The notes: generated from the sequence alone by a model not told the origin. DNA of 64,000 bases from Blastomyces gilchristii SLH14081 (GCF_000003855.2 NW_003101673.1:1131900-1195899), one strand, 5' to 3'. Numbered from the stretch's first letter, positions 1 through 13,899 are shown. Numbers and translations are program-made.

Positions 1-2484
1 AGAAGCTGGCAGAGAAGAGAATTGAGACCTTGTTCAGATCTTGAATGCACTTTATAATTCAGAATATTGAGAAGACAGCTCTGCTCTCTGAGCATGCTAA
101 TCTGCTTACTGCTGAGATGAAATCTGAGACAGTAGATCAGAAAATGCGGGATTTTGAGATACAGATTGATCTGACTGAGAGAAAGCAGTGAGAACTCTTC
201 TCTAAGAAGGTAGCAGAGAGAGATTTTAAGATGATTATTATCTCAGATAAGAAGAAGAAGAAGAAGAATAAGAATAAGAAGTGAATTATAAAGAATAATG
301 AGAAGAATAAGAAAGAGAAGAAAGATAATAAGTAGAAAAAGTTTTTTTCTTTTTATATTAGTTAGTTATAAGTTTGTAACTATTAGTTAATAATTGAAAT
401 TAATTTTGAGTTTTCAAAAATTATTGTACAAGTTGTAATCAATTATCAATGTCAGAAATAATATATATTATATATTCAACTATTATATCACTATAATGTA
501 TAAATATCAACATTTTTTCAACATTGATATTCATAATATTAATATATTTTTAATAATATCATCTGATAACATAATTTAATAACACTCTCTTTTATAATAT
601 TAATATATTTCAAGAAATATGACAGAGATTAATCAAGATTGTTTATTTACTTTTATACATTAATGATATTCAATCTGAGTTAGTACTAAAATTATAACTA
701 AGCTAAGAAAGAAGATTATTTTCTCTTATATTAATTCTTCTTACACACATCAGTGATCAGTTATTAAAAATAAATTATCATCTTTCTTAAATTATTATCA
801 TATCTTCTGAATTCACTTCTTTCACTTCTTTTACTTCTATTGAAGATTCATAAACTCTTCAAGAAATCACTGTAAATCACAAAGTCTATGTTGTTTATAA
901 TTTAATACAGAATGCTCTCTTTTAATTATAATGAATAATCACTTCATTCTTCACATCTGATTTCAGGTCATGAAATTTATGAAAAACTCAACACAAACAC
1001 TGAGATGAACTATGAAATAATTATTAACAGATTGCATTGCAGATTACTGAAGAGTTATCTCTCTGTTACAATCACTGTAACTTCATTCAGAAACATTTAT
1101 TATAAACTAATTATAACTCTGAAGAAATTTTCTGACATCTGAAGTCATCAGAATGCAGACAATAAAAGAAAAATAATCAGAAAATTACTACTGAGCTGAT
1201 AAGTTACTCTACTAGATAATGATTTTTGATAACACTAACTTTCTAATTTGAAGAAAATTATGTAAAAATGATTATATATCAGTACTCTGATTTCACAACT
1301 CTTATCTGATAACTTCTGTGAATAATTACTTCATATGTATATATCTCTGAATCTTTCTCTTTAATCAATTGAAAACCCCGAATTCTAAACACTTCTTCAA
1401 ATGCTTAATTCAAATCTTTATATTTCACATCAATTCTGTCTTCAGTTCAATCTTGAGATATACTATAAAGTTAATATATAATATCTAGAATCAGAGTTGA
1501 AGAATCATCAAAGAGTATCTCTCACAGTGAATGCATAAACTAGTATAAACAATCTTACATTTATAAGAGTTACATGTTATTATATTGATGAGAACTGAAC
1601 TTATCAAGAGACATTAATTGAATTTGAATTATTAATCAGTAGTCATACTGAGAATTATATGACAGAGATATTAATGACTGTGATTAAAAATGACTATTGA
1701 AATATTAGTCTTAGTCTTCTTATAATTACAACTGATAATGCTGTGAATAACTACACTATGATAAACAGCTTGAAGTAAAAATTGACTTTGCATTTCTGAA
1801 ATAATAAACAAGGTCATATTTTCTGCATTGCTCATGTGGTTTAACTTGTGATGTAAACACTGATAAAGAATCTTAACATCAAGATAAAGAATAATGAGAT
1901 GACTGATTCTTGAGATGAGAATGAGATAGAAGTAATTACTCAAGTAACTTTTACATTCACTTTGTAAAAGATAATGTTTTTTAACAATACTTTTTAATAT
2001 TGCTTTTTAATAATGCTTTTTGATAACACTACTGTTAATTTTGAATAGATTAACTAATAATTTAAATATCACAGATTCAAAACATTGTTAATACAATTTG
2101 TACCTTCTCTAAACAATAACAATAATTTCATGATATTCAATAAATAAACAAATCAGTCATATCACTGAATATGATACAGAATGTTAAAACATAATAAAGT
2201 TTAATATATGAGATAACTGTTCAGACTCTTCAATTATATCAGATAATTAATTATTGAGTGCAACACTCTGATCAGAAAAAGATTCAGATATTGAAACTTT
2301 CTGATATAAAGTAAACTCAGTTGAAATATATGATTGATTTACTGTTTCAGTTTTATAAGATAACAAAGACAGTCTTAATCACTTATACATCAATACTGCA
2401 GTCAGTCTGATCAATATATAACAGTTTATTTACTTATCTTGAGAAGCAGTTGAATCACTTAAAAAGAAATTCAGTCTGAGATAA
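1..2484. repeat. Unknown repeat X, copy 1 (left arm of an inverted pair)
   Basis: AT-rich and heavily mutated. It is colinear, on the opposite strand, with 15505 down to about 5965 once the Copia (8395-14948) and a 505-bp DNA element (7380-7884) are removed. A conserved frame at 1671-1943 (minus) recurs at 6587-6772 (plus), so the family once coded for protein. I do not recognise that protein. Bases 1-334 (plus) read as a lysine/glutamate-rich coiled-coil tail if TGA is taken as mutated Trp. That would suit the C-terminus of a pogo/Fot-type transposase, but this is a weak guess. The window edge truncates the copy. Confidence 0.6.
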
Positions 2485-3389
2485 TGCTATAGTGCAGACT
2501 ATTATTGCTGCAAGGAATAAACTAGTATATTATTACAGCAAAACTGAACAATCTTTTGCAGAGTACTATACTGTAGTAGCTCTACTAGATCTCTCTTATT
2601 AAGTTAATATCTACACTTCTCAAGATTAAACAGAGAAGAAATGAGACTTATATGTCAAATTAGTCTGAGACTACTATAATATCAACTATCAGAGATTTGA
2701 ATGAGTAGATATTTAAGATATGAAGATAGTGAAATATAATTCTCTAGTAAGTAACAATCTTTGATAATACTTCATATCTCATAGAACTATAATACTAACT
2801 TTGAAACAGAACTTGTATATATTAATTACAACTGAAAATCAGGTAAAACTACATACTTATAAAACTGAATTTGACTGCTATCTTCAAGATAATCTGATGA
2901 ATTTACACATTAAATCAATTCTAGAGTTATGAAAAATTGTTGAGAGTACATATTCAACTGTTGCACTGATGACATGTGATATTCTGACAATTTCATTGAC
3001 AGAGATGAGAATGAAGTGAAAGTTCAACTTAAGTCAAGATATTTATCACTATTACTGAGAACAATTATAAGAAGAAATAATCAAGAAACTCATGATTATA
3101 AAACATGAAATTATCAGACAGTTTAATATCTCTGATCACAGTATATCAGAGAAGTGTAGTTTTCATGAGAAAGTGAAGAATAAACTTGTACAAGAATGTA
3201 TTTAGTTATTTCATGAGCATTATCAATAATTGTTATCAAATTCTGATTATATAAGTAATCACTGAATAAACTGAATGAGACTGATTTTGATCTTCAGTCT
3301 CAGTCTCATTCTGATTTTGAAAGAATGATCATCTTTCACAGTTTATTCTGAGAAATTACTCTCATTTCACTGTTCTTGAATTAAATCTG
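2485..3389. repeat. AT-rich degenerate repeat sequence, no recognisable gene
   Basis: This continues repeat X beyond the part retained in the second copy. Composition is the same (CC, GG and CG nearly absent). Stop codons occur in all frames and I see no identifiable domain. Confidence 0.4.
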
Positions 3390-3533
3390 GTCATTTTTCA
3401 TGCCATTTCTCTCAGAAATGGTCCATTTTCAGATTTTTTTGAGGCTTGGTCCTGATGGGACTCACGCCAAGAAATGTATAAGATCAGATCAAATGGAATC
3501 AAATGTGAAATTCATGGTCCCGCCGGCCAGTCT
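3390..3533 (+). mobile_element. 3' fragment of the 505-bp TIR element
   Basis: The end of this stretch matches the 3' half of the elements at 7380-7884 and 25635-26140. It shares the motif GCCAAGAAATGTAT and the terminal CGGCCAGTCT. It keeps more CC, GG and CG than its neighbours, so it is less mutated. The 5' half is missing or unrecognisable and I found no TSD partner. Confidence 0.5.
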
Positions 3534-3543
3534 ATATACATCA

Positions 3544-3873
3544 TCTTTTAATAATTTTATTTTATTATAGTCTCTCTTTACTGTACTTGTTTTCTTCTGT
3601 TCTTTTCTCTATCTATTTAATGTGTCTATCTTTAAGACTATGTTATCTTTTCCTTTGTCATAATATTTTCAAATAGTTTCAAAGTATCAGAAGGTGTTGA
3701 AATACTGCAATTTGTAAACAGTTTTTATATTCTGAGCTGGAATTTTCTGATTTTGCATATTTGAAATTGATAAATGTATAATAGTTAACTCTATAGATAT
3801 AGAAAAAACTCTGAGAACTAAAGATTCTCAGGTAGATGTCATAGTCTCTGACTGCATACATCTATAATTGAAG

Positions 3874-3901
<28 letters not shown>
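3544..3901 (+). mobile_element. 5'-truncated LINE copy (3' UTR plus (AAT)n tail)
   Basis: Matches the 3' UTR of the LINE at 16348-23987, from the tract beginning TTTTAATAATTT through GGTAGATGTCATAGTCTCTG and the TATAATTGAAG motif to an (AAT)n tail at about 3871-3901. Only the last 350 bp or so are present, as expected for incomplete reverse transcription. No clear TSD was found. Confidence 0.7.
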
Positions 3902-3906
<5 letters not shown>

Positions 3907-5958
3907 CTTCTTCTCTCTCTCTCTCTTTATCTTGATCTCAAATTATTCTCAGAACTTCTTCTGATCTTATTACTACTGTATGAGACTCTTTACTATCTTC
4001 TTTTTCAATCTCTTACAGGCAGTGTCATCTGTATTATTTCTATACTTAGTTCAGTCTAAATCTATCAGAAGTATTACTTAAAATTGTTATCATTCTACTT
4101 TCTTATAAAGTCTCTTTAAGGTATTATAACATGTCTTGTGATCTGTCTCTCTGTGCTTAAATGCCTTCTTCTTCTCTCTCTTCAATCTGTGATAGTACTC
4201 ATGTGCCTTGATGATCCGCAGGACTGCAGAATATTTAAAGAGAAATGATATAATTAATTTTAATAAGTGTTAAAGAGAGAGTGAAGGCAGGTAATAATAT
4301 AATAATAATGATAATAGTGATGATGATGATAATGATAATAATAGTGATAATGATGATAGTGATAATGATAATGATGAAAGAGAAAGTGCATCAGAATATA
4401 TTATTAACTTATCAAATATAAAGAGATAAAGAAACTATTAACAGCTTTCAGAGATGTATAGAAATAACTACAGTGTTATATAGTAATATTATCTTTATTC
4501 AATACATGCACTATTGATATTCTTTGTATATATTTATCATATAATCTATATCAGGAATACATGCAGAAAACAGATCTTTATTACTAGAAAGAATGATTAC
4601 AGTGATTCTCTATTTTCATATTATAAAGATAAGTTATTCTCATTTCTTTCTTCTCTCTTTTCTCTTCTTCTTCAATTCATCACTAAGTTCAAGCTGGTAT
4701 GAAAACTATTAAAACACTCATAGAAATTCTCAAATTGAAGAGTATAGACTAATCAAATTTTAAATACAGATGAATTAAATTATATTTAATAATACTAATT
4801 ATTTATTCTCTCTTTAATAAAATAACAGTTGTATCTTTTTCTTCTTTCTCAAATAAAACATGGCCTGTGAAAAGCAAGTACTATACCAGGTCATAATAAT
4901 TAACACAGGTTTAGTATGCAGAGCTGTATACACACAGTATATACTGAACTAAGAGACTGCATGAATTGCAAATCAATGACAGTATTTCAGAAAGAGCTGT
5001 GCAGTGTGAGAAAGCTACAACTCTCAGTTATATACACAGAGAGTGAATCACTGCAGTAAGTGCATATGCATTGTATAAAAGTAATACTTTTTAATAACAC
5101 TCAGTCTCTGATATCATGAAAATAGAGTCTCTCTGTGAGATTCATTTTTATCAGAAGTTGAGAAATCTTATATTTCTTAAGATCATCTTCACACATCTTG
5201 TCTGTGAAATTAATCAGAGAAATCATCAATTTCAGTATTCTGTTCTTAATATCATTCAAGTGACAGCAGAGTTCATCCTGACCATACTTTTTAAGTGTAT
5301 ATTTTCTAATTATTCACATTTATACAGATATATACTGATTATTTATTAGATGATATTAAGATAATAACTCATCACAGCTGTGTTACTCTTACTGTGAGAG
5401 ATACACAGTTAATAATAAATATTGTAAAGACTCTGAAGAGTAAGTATTTTAAGAATACTACAGTTCTGTGATCATGATTTTTTTTATTTTTTTCTTTCTC
5501 TTTTTTTTTTTTTATTGTGATTTTTTCTTGTGTTTATTTTGTTTTTTATTTTTTATTTTTTTTTATATTTTATATTTTTTTCATAATTAAAATTATATGA
5601 ATTATAATCTGTGTTTAGAAAAGTAATAATATTTGATAACACTCTCTATTGAATTTTCAACAAATAAGCACTATGTTATAATATTATGTAAGTGAGAAAT
5701 GATTTCATAATCTCATTTGATACCATTCTTAATAATAAGATTAGAATGAAAATATGACTAAGAATTCAAATATATTCTTTATCTGAGACTAGATTTTTAT
5801 TTGAAAAGTGAATCTGAGATCTTTATTTAATATTTGAAATAACATGATTTGAAATCAATGTGATGAACACAAATCATGAGCAGAAGTAATGCTTTTAAAC
5901 AATATAATAACTATAAAGTTTGATTCTGATCTCAGACACGGTCACACGGTCAGTCTAA
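3902..5958. repeat. Unknown repeat Y, copy 1
   Basis: Its parts recur in order at 15637-15973 and 24436-27102. The right end carries GGTCAGTCTAA, the reverse complement of the TTAGACTGACC terminus of the 505-bp elements. Y may therefore be a larger relative of that DNA-transposon group. The minus strand around 5116-5340 stays open if TGA is read as mutated Trp, so coding capacity on that strand is likely. No domain is recognised. A T-rich tract lies at 5476-5580. Confidence 0.5.
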
Positions 5959-7379
5959 TTATCTCAGACTAAATTTCTTTTTAAGTGAATTAACTGCTTC
6001 TCAAGATAAGTAAATAAACTATTATATATTTATCAGACTGACTGTAGTATTGATGTATAAGTGATTAAGACTGTCTTTATTATCTTATAAAATTAAAACA
6101 GTAAATCAATTATATATTTTAACTGAGTTTACTTTATATTAGAAAGTTTTAATATCTGAATCTTTTTCTGATCAGAGTGTTACACTCAATGATTAATTAT
6201 CTGATATAATTAAAGAGTTTAAATAGTTATTTTATATATTAAACTTCACTATGTTGTAATATTCTGTATTATATTCAGTGATATAACTGATTTATTTATT
6301 TATTAAATATCATGAAATTATTATTATTATTTAGAGAAGATATAAATTTTATTAGCAATATTTCAAATCTGTAATATCTAAATTATTAATTAATCTATTC
6401 AAAATTAATAGTAGTATTATTAAAAAGTATTATTAAAAAGTAATATTAAAAAGTGTTATTAAAAAACATTATCTTTTATAAAGTGAATGTAAAAGTTACT
6501 TAAGTAATCACTTTCATCTCATTCTTATCTCAAGAATCAGTTATCTTATTATTTATTATCTTGATATTAAGATTCTTTATCAGTGTTTGCATCACAAGTT
6601 AAATTATATGAGTAATATAGAGAATATAATCTTATTTATTATTTCAGAAATGCAAAGTCAATTTTTGCTTCAAGCTCTTTATTATAGTGTAGTTATTCAC
6701 AGTATTATCAGTTGTAATTATAAGAAGACTGAGACTAATATCTTAATAGTTATTTTTAATCACTGTTATTAATATCTTTACTATATAATTCTCAGTATAA
6801 CTACTAATCAATGATTCAAATCTAATTAATATCTTTTAATAAGTTCAGTTCTCATTAATGTAATATTAATGTAATAACATGTAACTTGTATAAATGTAAG
6901 ATTATTTATACTAGTTTATATATTCACTGTAAGAGACACTCTTTGATAATTCTTCAACTCTGATTCTAGATATTGCATATTGACTTTGTAGTGTAATTCA
7001 AGATTGAACTGAAGATATGATTAATATGAAATATAAAGATTTAAATTAAGCATTTGAAGAAGTATTTGAAATTTCAAGTTTTCAATTGATTAAAGAGAAA
7101 GATTCAGAGATATATATATATAAAGTAATTATTCACAGAAGTTATTAGATAAGAGTTATAAAATCAGAGTACTAATATATAATCATTTTTACATGATTTT
7201 CTTCAAATTAGATAGTTAGTATTATTAAAAATTATTATCTAATAGAGTAACTTATCAGTTCAGTAGTAATTCCCTAATTATTTTTCTTTTATTATCTGCA
7301 TTCTGATAACTTCAGATATCAGAAAACTTTATCAGAGTTATAATCAGTTTATAATGAATGTTTCTGAATAAAGTTATAG

Positions 7380-7884
7380 TTAGACTGACCGTGTGACCGT
7401 GTCTGAAACCAGGACCAGAATATTTGATAGTCTCATTACCAATTCAACTAATCTCATTACACTGTTTCAACATTAGATAGTAGTCTTATACTGTCTCAGT
7501 GAGACTTACTGTCTACTCTTATCACATTTTTCAAATGAGACCATGATTTCCACTTCTCAATTTAAATTATTTTTATTGCTTTAAATGACTTTAAATCTCA
7601 TTTGAGTGTTATCAAAAAGGGTTACTTTTTAAAAAATTAAAAATAGTCTAAAAAAACCTTAAAATGTCTAAAAATAGTAACTTTATGTCAAGAATGAGAC
7701 TAAATGAAATTAAATGAGATCACTTTCTCATTTTTTTCAAGTCATGATTCTATTTTAAGATCTTATATATAGTTACTTTGCATATTTTTTTAATGATTAG
7801 TCTCAGCGGGATTCACGCCAAGAAATGTATGGAATCAGACCAAATGGAATCAAATGTGAAATTCATGATCCCGGCGGCCAGTCT
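7380..7884. mobile_element. Non-autonomous TIR DNA element, 505 bp
   Basis: Begins TTAGACTGACCG and ends CGGCCAGTCT, giving imperfect terminal inverted repeats around AGACTG[AG]CCG. It is flanked by a perfect 8-bp duplication AGTTATAG (7372-7379, 7885-7892), present once at the equivalent site of repeat copy 1 (as AGTTACAG). A sister copy of 506 bp lies at 25635-26140. There is no transposase frame. Length and 8-bp TSD suggest a MITE-like passenger of a hAT-type or other 8-bp-TSD superfamily. The superfamily is unproven. Confidence 0.75.
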
Positions 7885-8394
7885 AGTTATAGTAATTATA
7901 GCAGAGAGATTACTCTTTAGTAATCTATAATACAATCTGTTAATAATTATTTCATAGTTCATCTTAATATTTGTGTTGAGTTTTTCATAAATTTTGTGAC
8001 CTAAAATCAGATGTGAAGAATGAAGTGATTATTTATTATAATTAAAAGAGAGCATTCTGTATTGAATTATAAATAACATAGACTTTATAATTCACAGTGA
8101 TTTCTTGAAGAGTTTATAAATCTTCAATAGAAGTGAAAGAAGTGAAAGAAGTGAATTCAGAAGATATAATAAAAAGTTAAGAAAGATAATAATTTATTTT
8201 TAATAAAGATAATAACTGATTACTGATATATATAAGAAGAGAGAAAATAATCTTGTTTCTTAGCTTAGTTATAATTTTAGTACTAACTCAGATTGAATAT
8301 TATTAATATATAAAAGTAAATAATTAATCTTGATTAATCTCTGTCATATTTCTTGAAATATATTAATATTGTGAAAGAGAGCATTATTAAATTA

Positions 8395-8540
8395 TGATGA
8401 ACATGATATATAGAGTAGTTAATTATATTATTGAGATCTATCTATTGTGCGGTCTTTTATATGTGTAGATATTTGCTAAGCAATCAGTGTACATCTCACT
8501 TAGACAGAAGCAGTCAGTCTGTAGAGAGAGAAATTTAATA
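8395..8540 (-). repeat. Copia LTR (3' LTR of the minus-strand element)
   Basis: 146 bp, direct repeat of 14803-14948. It ends AATA where the partner ends AACA, a transition from the canonical CA terminus. Confidence 0.88.
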
Positions 8541-9137
8541 CTTCTCTTAACTGCTGCTCTGCTGAGTAGACATTTACAATTCAGCAGAGTGATTCTATAA
8601 CTGAAGAAGAAATATTATATATAAAAGATAGCAGTGTCTTTTATCAAAGATTCTGTGAAGAACTAACAAGAATTCAGAGAAGAAGAAAGTAAAGAAAACA
8701 GTGAGATAAATAAATGAATATATGATCTACTGTAGAAATAGTAAGCTGATAAGACTCTGTATCTGTCAGAATATCTTCAGAGCTTTTCTGACTGTAGATG
8801 TTTAAATTTCAATATTAATCAGAGTATTTTCATAAACTTCAACTATTAGAGCTTTTATTAGAGTGTCTGCAGTCATGTCAGTGATATTTATCTATATGAT
8901 TTTAATAATGCCTGCAGCTGCAGTATCGCGGACATGATGATATTTAATATTAATATAGTATATATTACAGATGATCTTTTCATCATTTACTACAGTGATT
9001 ACTCTGTTATTATCAATGTATAAAGAAACTGTAAAATCAGAGAATAGAAATTCAAGCTTCACAAGTAGTTCATGTAATCAGATTATAGTTTTGAGACTCT
9101 CAGAGACAGATATATACTCTGCTTCTATAATACTCAG

Positions 9138-9460
9138 TTATTATTATTATTATTCTTCAATTATAGATGTATGCAGTCAGAGACTATGATATCTACCTGA
9201 GAATCTTTAGTTCTCAGAGTTTTTCCTATATCTATAGAGTCAACTATTATACATTTATCAATTTCAAATATGCAAAATCAGAAAATTTCAGCTCAGAATA
9301 TAAAAACTGTTTATAAATTGCAGTATTTCAACACCTTCTGATAGTTTGAAATCATTTGAAAATATTATGACAAAAGAGAAGAGAATATAGTCTTAAAGAT
9401 AGTTTCACATTAAATAGATAGAGAAAAGAACAGAAGAAAACAAGTATAGTAAAGAGAGCT
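9138..9460 (-). mobile_element. 5'-truncated LINE 3' end inserted in the Copia element
   Basis: Reverse complement of the LINE 3' UTR. It starts with (TTA)n, then TTCTTCAATTATAG, and extends about 320 bp. It resembles the copy at 3544-3901 more closely than the full LINE, suggesting a shared subfamily. Confidence 0.68.
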
Positions 9461-9979
9461 ACAGAACAAGATCTCTGCAGTTTACATCTTAAGCTATATA
9501 TATATTTTAACACTCTATATAACTGATCACTGTCTCTGTTCTCTCAGGCCTGCTTCAGAGATTATTATTCTCTCTAAAGAGTTATCACTCAGCTAGCTTC
9601 TGTAACTAGCTTATTTATAAGTGAGATTCTCACTAAGAATAACATCAGAGCTACTCAATTCTAGTTAAGTCTCTAATCTTTCAGCTGTCAATCTCAGCAT
9701 TTCAGCCTATTAATTAGCTGTCACAGTCTTACTTACACTAATTATCTATTAAGAGTGTCTAGATCTTGTCTTATCTAGATTCTTGCTAGGCTCAGAGTGT
9801 TCTAATCAGATAGTTTTTAAATCTCATTTCTCAGAAGTGAGTGTCTAGAGTGAGAGAATGAGATCTGACCAGTTAAGCTTGATAATAATTCACTATTCTG
9901 CAGACACTCTAGATCTCAATCACTCTAGTACTGATCTAACTTGAAGTGCTCAGAGAACTGTTAATTCTAAGATCAGTGA

Positions 9980-10210
9980 GAATTAGCATCTGGGAACTTC
10001 TGGGATGAATATCTTAAGCTTGATGATAATTCATTATAGTGCACCCGGGGACTCCTGGTACTGTTTTATGACTTAACAGTGAAAGCTGTGATTAAGATGA
10101 CTCTCACAGGGTTTGAACCTGCTCTCTCTTGACATTCATTCCCCGGGGGAAAGGCCGCTAATTGAGGCTTCATGATAGCGTAGTTAATCACTACGCCACC
10201 GGGCCTGTGA
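9980..10210 (-). mobile_element. tRNA-derived (SINE-like) element, second family
   Basis: On the minus strand GGCCCGGTGGCGTAGTG (from about 10207) resembles a tRNA 5' end and A box. GGTTCAAACCC (about 10110-10120) resembles a B box. The acceptor stem does not close, so it is not a functional tRNA. It retains runs such as CCCCGGGGG in an otherwise CC/GG-poor neighbourhood. The 3' limit is uncertain. Confidence 0.45.
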
Positions 10211-10879
10211 TACTCAGTGTCACAATTATTTATTTAATGAATTTTCACATGATTGATCTGTCTGTGAGATGAATAAGAAGATCTGATGTAGATTTGCAGT
10301 TATCAGTGTTACCTGTTCAATCAGAATCTGTAAAGACTTCAAAGTTAAGCTTTTTCACTTCAGTGATATAGTGAATATAGTGATCAGTTGTACTGCAGAT
10401 GTAGTAAAAGAGTCATTTAACTGCAGCTCAGCATGCTTGTATAAACTTGCTTAATTAATAGACAAGTTTGACAGTTATAAAGAATATATCAGAATGAGTG
10501 TATGTGATAAGATATTAAAGTGATTTAATGACTTACTGATATTTAAACTCATTAAAAGATTCAGAATCAGAGAGTGAGTTAAAGACAGATTTTATAAGAG
10601 CTCTTACAGTCTGAGAATCAGTCATTCTGAATTTCTTCAACATTGATTCAATATAGATAGCTTATGATAGCTTGATATCACTGTCATTCTTCTCAATCTT
10701 TATACTTAAGTAGTGATTTACAGATCTCAGATCTTTCACTGTGAATTGATCAGTGATTTGATGAAACATCTGTTCAATGATATCTGTATTAAGATCTATT
10801 AACTTGACATCATTTATATAGAGAATGAGAAATATCTGAGAGTCTCTTTTGAATCAGAGATTCTCATCATAATGAGAGG

Positions 10880-11400
10880 ATTCAAAGCTGATATTCTTGA
10901 GATGACTTATAAGTAGATTGAATCACAGATAGAGAGTCTGTTTAAGGCTGTAGAGAGACTGCAGAAGTAGGCATACATAACTAGTATTATTATCAAATTC
11001 AGTCAGTTATCTTATGTAGAGCTGCTCATTAAATGACAGACCTGCATTTAGAAATGCTGTGATGAAATCAACTTGATAAATATTTCAACTTTTTGCTGCT
11101 ACTACTGTAAGTATAGTACAGATAATAGAAGCAGAGATGACAGAGACATAGATATTATTAAAATCAACACTCTTTTATTGATAAAAATTCTGAATAACTC
11201 ATCTTGTCTTGTACAATGATATACTGTCATTTATATTAGTTTTAACATGATAAACTCAGTGATCATCAAGAATTCAGGTTTTAACAGTTAACTTATTCAC
11301 AATCTTGAAAATTTTATACTCAGCTGCAGAGTTAAGCTCTTTCTTTATAACAGCTGTTCAAGCATTCTTTTGCAGAGATGTAATTGTCTTCTTATATATT
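10880..11400 (-). pseudogene. Copia reverse transcriptase remnant
   Basis: On the minus strand, with TGA read as mutated Trp, the frame contains an AAKSWNIYQVDFITAFLNA stretch followed by a QSLYSLKQ block. These are the Copia RT signatures (NW.I.Q.DV.TAFLNG and SLYGLKQ). Several TAA/TAG stops interrupt it, so it cannot make a working enzyme. Confidence 0.7.
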
Positions 11401-12260
11401 TTTAAAACTTTAATCTCTGCAACAGTCTCAGAGTCTCAGTGTGCAGTACAGATCTTGAATATGTAATAGAACTGAAATTCAATAACACTGAATATCTTCA
11501 GAGTAATAAGATTGAAAGTTGTATCATTTTTCTAAGATCTTCTGCATCTTTTTGAGATTGCAGATGACTTCTCACTAACTTTCTTTCAAAGATATCTAAC
11601 TTTGCAGCTCATAGCTGTAGCAGTGAATAAGAGAGAGATGTTCTTGACTGATATCTGTACAGAGAGAAACTCTTTCTGCAGAGATACAGAGATCAGTGTC
11701 AGATTAACATGAAGATAATTATTACAAGTGAGTATTTCTGTAGTCAGCATGTAAGATATATCAATTGTGTTGCAATCATCAAGTACTGAGCTCACTAGCT
11801 GTGATAGTGTGACATTCTCATTGAATTTCACACTGCTGGATATAATAACTTCATTCTTTATGAGATTTCATATTCTGTATATCATCTCACTGTAATATTC
11901 AATCAGAATCATTTATTCACTGTGTTCAGTAAATTTATTGTAATCTTTTCAGAGATCTTCTTTGAGAATGTAAACTGACAATTTAACAGTCTGTAAGTCA
12001 CTGCTGTGCAGGAACAGTCTGTCTTCTCATACTTTATAGATAATTAGCAGAATTCAGTTCTTCAGTTGAATCATACCTGAGAATAAGAAAATGCTTGTTG
12101 AGACTATGTTGATATACAGTATCACTATAAACACAGTCTCTGCTCATAGCTTAACTGATAGACCTGCTTGTATCATTATAATATAAGCTTTTAAGACAAC
12201 AGTTTGAATGAACTGTTCTGCAACATTATCTTGATTGAGAATATAGAATTCTGTCAGCTC

Positions 12261-12680
12261 TCATTTGACACTGAATTCAGTGAGAACTACTTGTATCTGT
12301 TGATCACTTATTTCAGTGACTTCATCAGAACATGCAAATGCAACTTTTATACTCAGATTTTGAAGATGTTTAAGATGAAAGTCAATAATATTCAGCAGCT
12401 GACCTTTGTTCTTGAGAAAATAAGCAGTCTTATAACATGTGATATCATCTACTATAAGAAGTAGGTATCTGTAGCCTTGAAGAGATGAAGAAAAATCATC
12501 AAAAATGCTGAAGAATTCACTATCTTCTGTAATATCAAAGTGCAGGCAGATGCTGTAGATGTTTTCTCTTATCATAGAAATCTGTGAGATCTTCTTCTTA
12601 GCTTTCACAAGTTTGCAGATCTCACAGAATGACATTTCAGAGCTCTCTTTAATTTTAATGTCAGAGATGAGATCTTTCAT
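12261..12680 (-). pseudogene. Copia integrase remnant
   Basis: A 139-residue open stretch contains a CEICKLVKAK zinc-binding remnant, then a core with an H-x-D pair and RYLLLIVDDITCYKTAYFLK, then a SDEVTEI block. This is the layout of the Copia GAG-pre-integrase/rve region. The frame is closed on both sides by stops. Confidence 0.75.
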
Positions 12681-13899
12681 CAGTTGTTGAATGTCAGTGA
12701 TATTCAGATGTTCTAGATGAATGTATTATACAAAGAGTGTATTATTATAATTCAGAGATGTCTGTGCAACTGCAGTTAGAGTGACTTCACAGATACTGTG
12801 AATTGAATAGGTATAATAATTTGTTTTCACAGTATAGAAATATTGATTATATTTATCAATCATCTTAAAATCAATGATGTGATCATTTCTATCTCAGAGA
12901 AGTTCAAAGTCAAATTCTTCATCAATAAGTTAACTAAAGCTTAAGAGATTGCAGAAGACTGCTGATAAGTAGTAAACATTCTACAGATTCAATTTCATTT
13001 CATTTATATAAATACAGATCTTATCAATTTCAGTGAGTGTGATTAGCTCATCATTTATTTCTTCTGCAGAGTCAAGTTCTTCTCTATTATCTGAAGTGTG
13101 TATGTATTTAAAGACACTTCTATCAGATGTAATAGTGTAGAAGACTGCAGTGTTCAAGTATTATAGAAAATCTCTACAGACTGTAGTGACAGATAGAGCT
13201 TTCATAATAGATGTAAAGTTGAAGTTCTTTTCACTGATAGAGAATATTAAGTTCTTTTCAGTATAGTATTCAATTATAGAACAATTGATTCTTTGATATT
13301 CTGATAATTAATCTTTTCAGTTCTTAAGAAAGTAATCAGTCTCATCATGTTCACAGCAGATGTAATACTTACACTTTATTACTGTATTAAATGTGTTTTC
13401 ATAATAAAGATTAAATGTATTTCTTTCTCTGTTATAATTGATTTACTGTGATCTGAGCTTGATTATCTCAGTGAGTTCTGCTTTATCATCATCATTCTTG
13501 TTCTTTTTCTTTTTCTTTTTCTTTTCAGCTTCTTTTGCTGATATTTTCTTTCTGTTATTATTTAATCTGATAACTGTCTTGTAGTGAATGAGATCATCAA
13601 TGAGATTATCAAGATTGATCTCAGAGACAGATGTCTTTGAAATTCCTTAATATAGATTCTTAAGATAGATTTGAATGAATGATTGTGTATGAGTCTTCAG
13701 ATCATGTATGAATCATTGAGTGAGAAAGTCTTTGAATATTAATCAGTTATGTATGTTCATATTGTTTATTATTATCTATCAGTTCTTTGTATACAGTGTA
13801 ACATTATTTTCATAATCAGTAATTGATATAGTAATGACCTTGTTATATAATTTGAATTGAAGATCTGCTCAGTGTATTTGATATTTCAATTCAACTGCT

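Noticed and set aside
3870..3901. (AAT)n arrays as a CRISPR-like or satellite array
   Set aside because: These are microsatellite tails of LINE and SINE copies, with no spacers.
5470..5590. T-rich tract as a centromere or origin signal
   Set aside because: It recurs at about 26565-26740 inside another copy of the same repeat, so it is part of the element; no independent evidence for centromere function.
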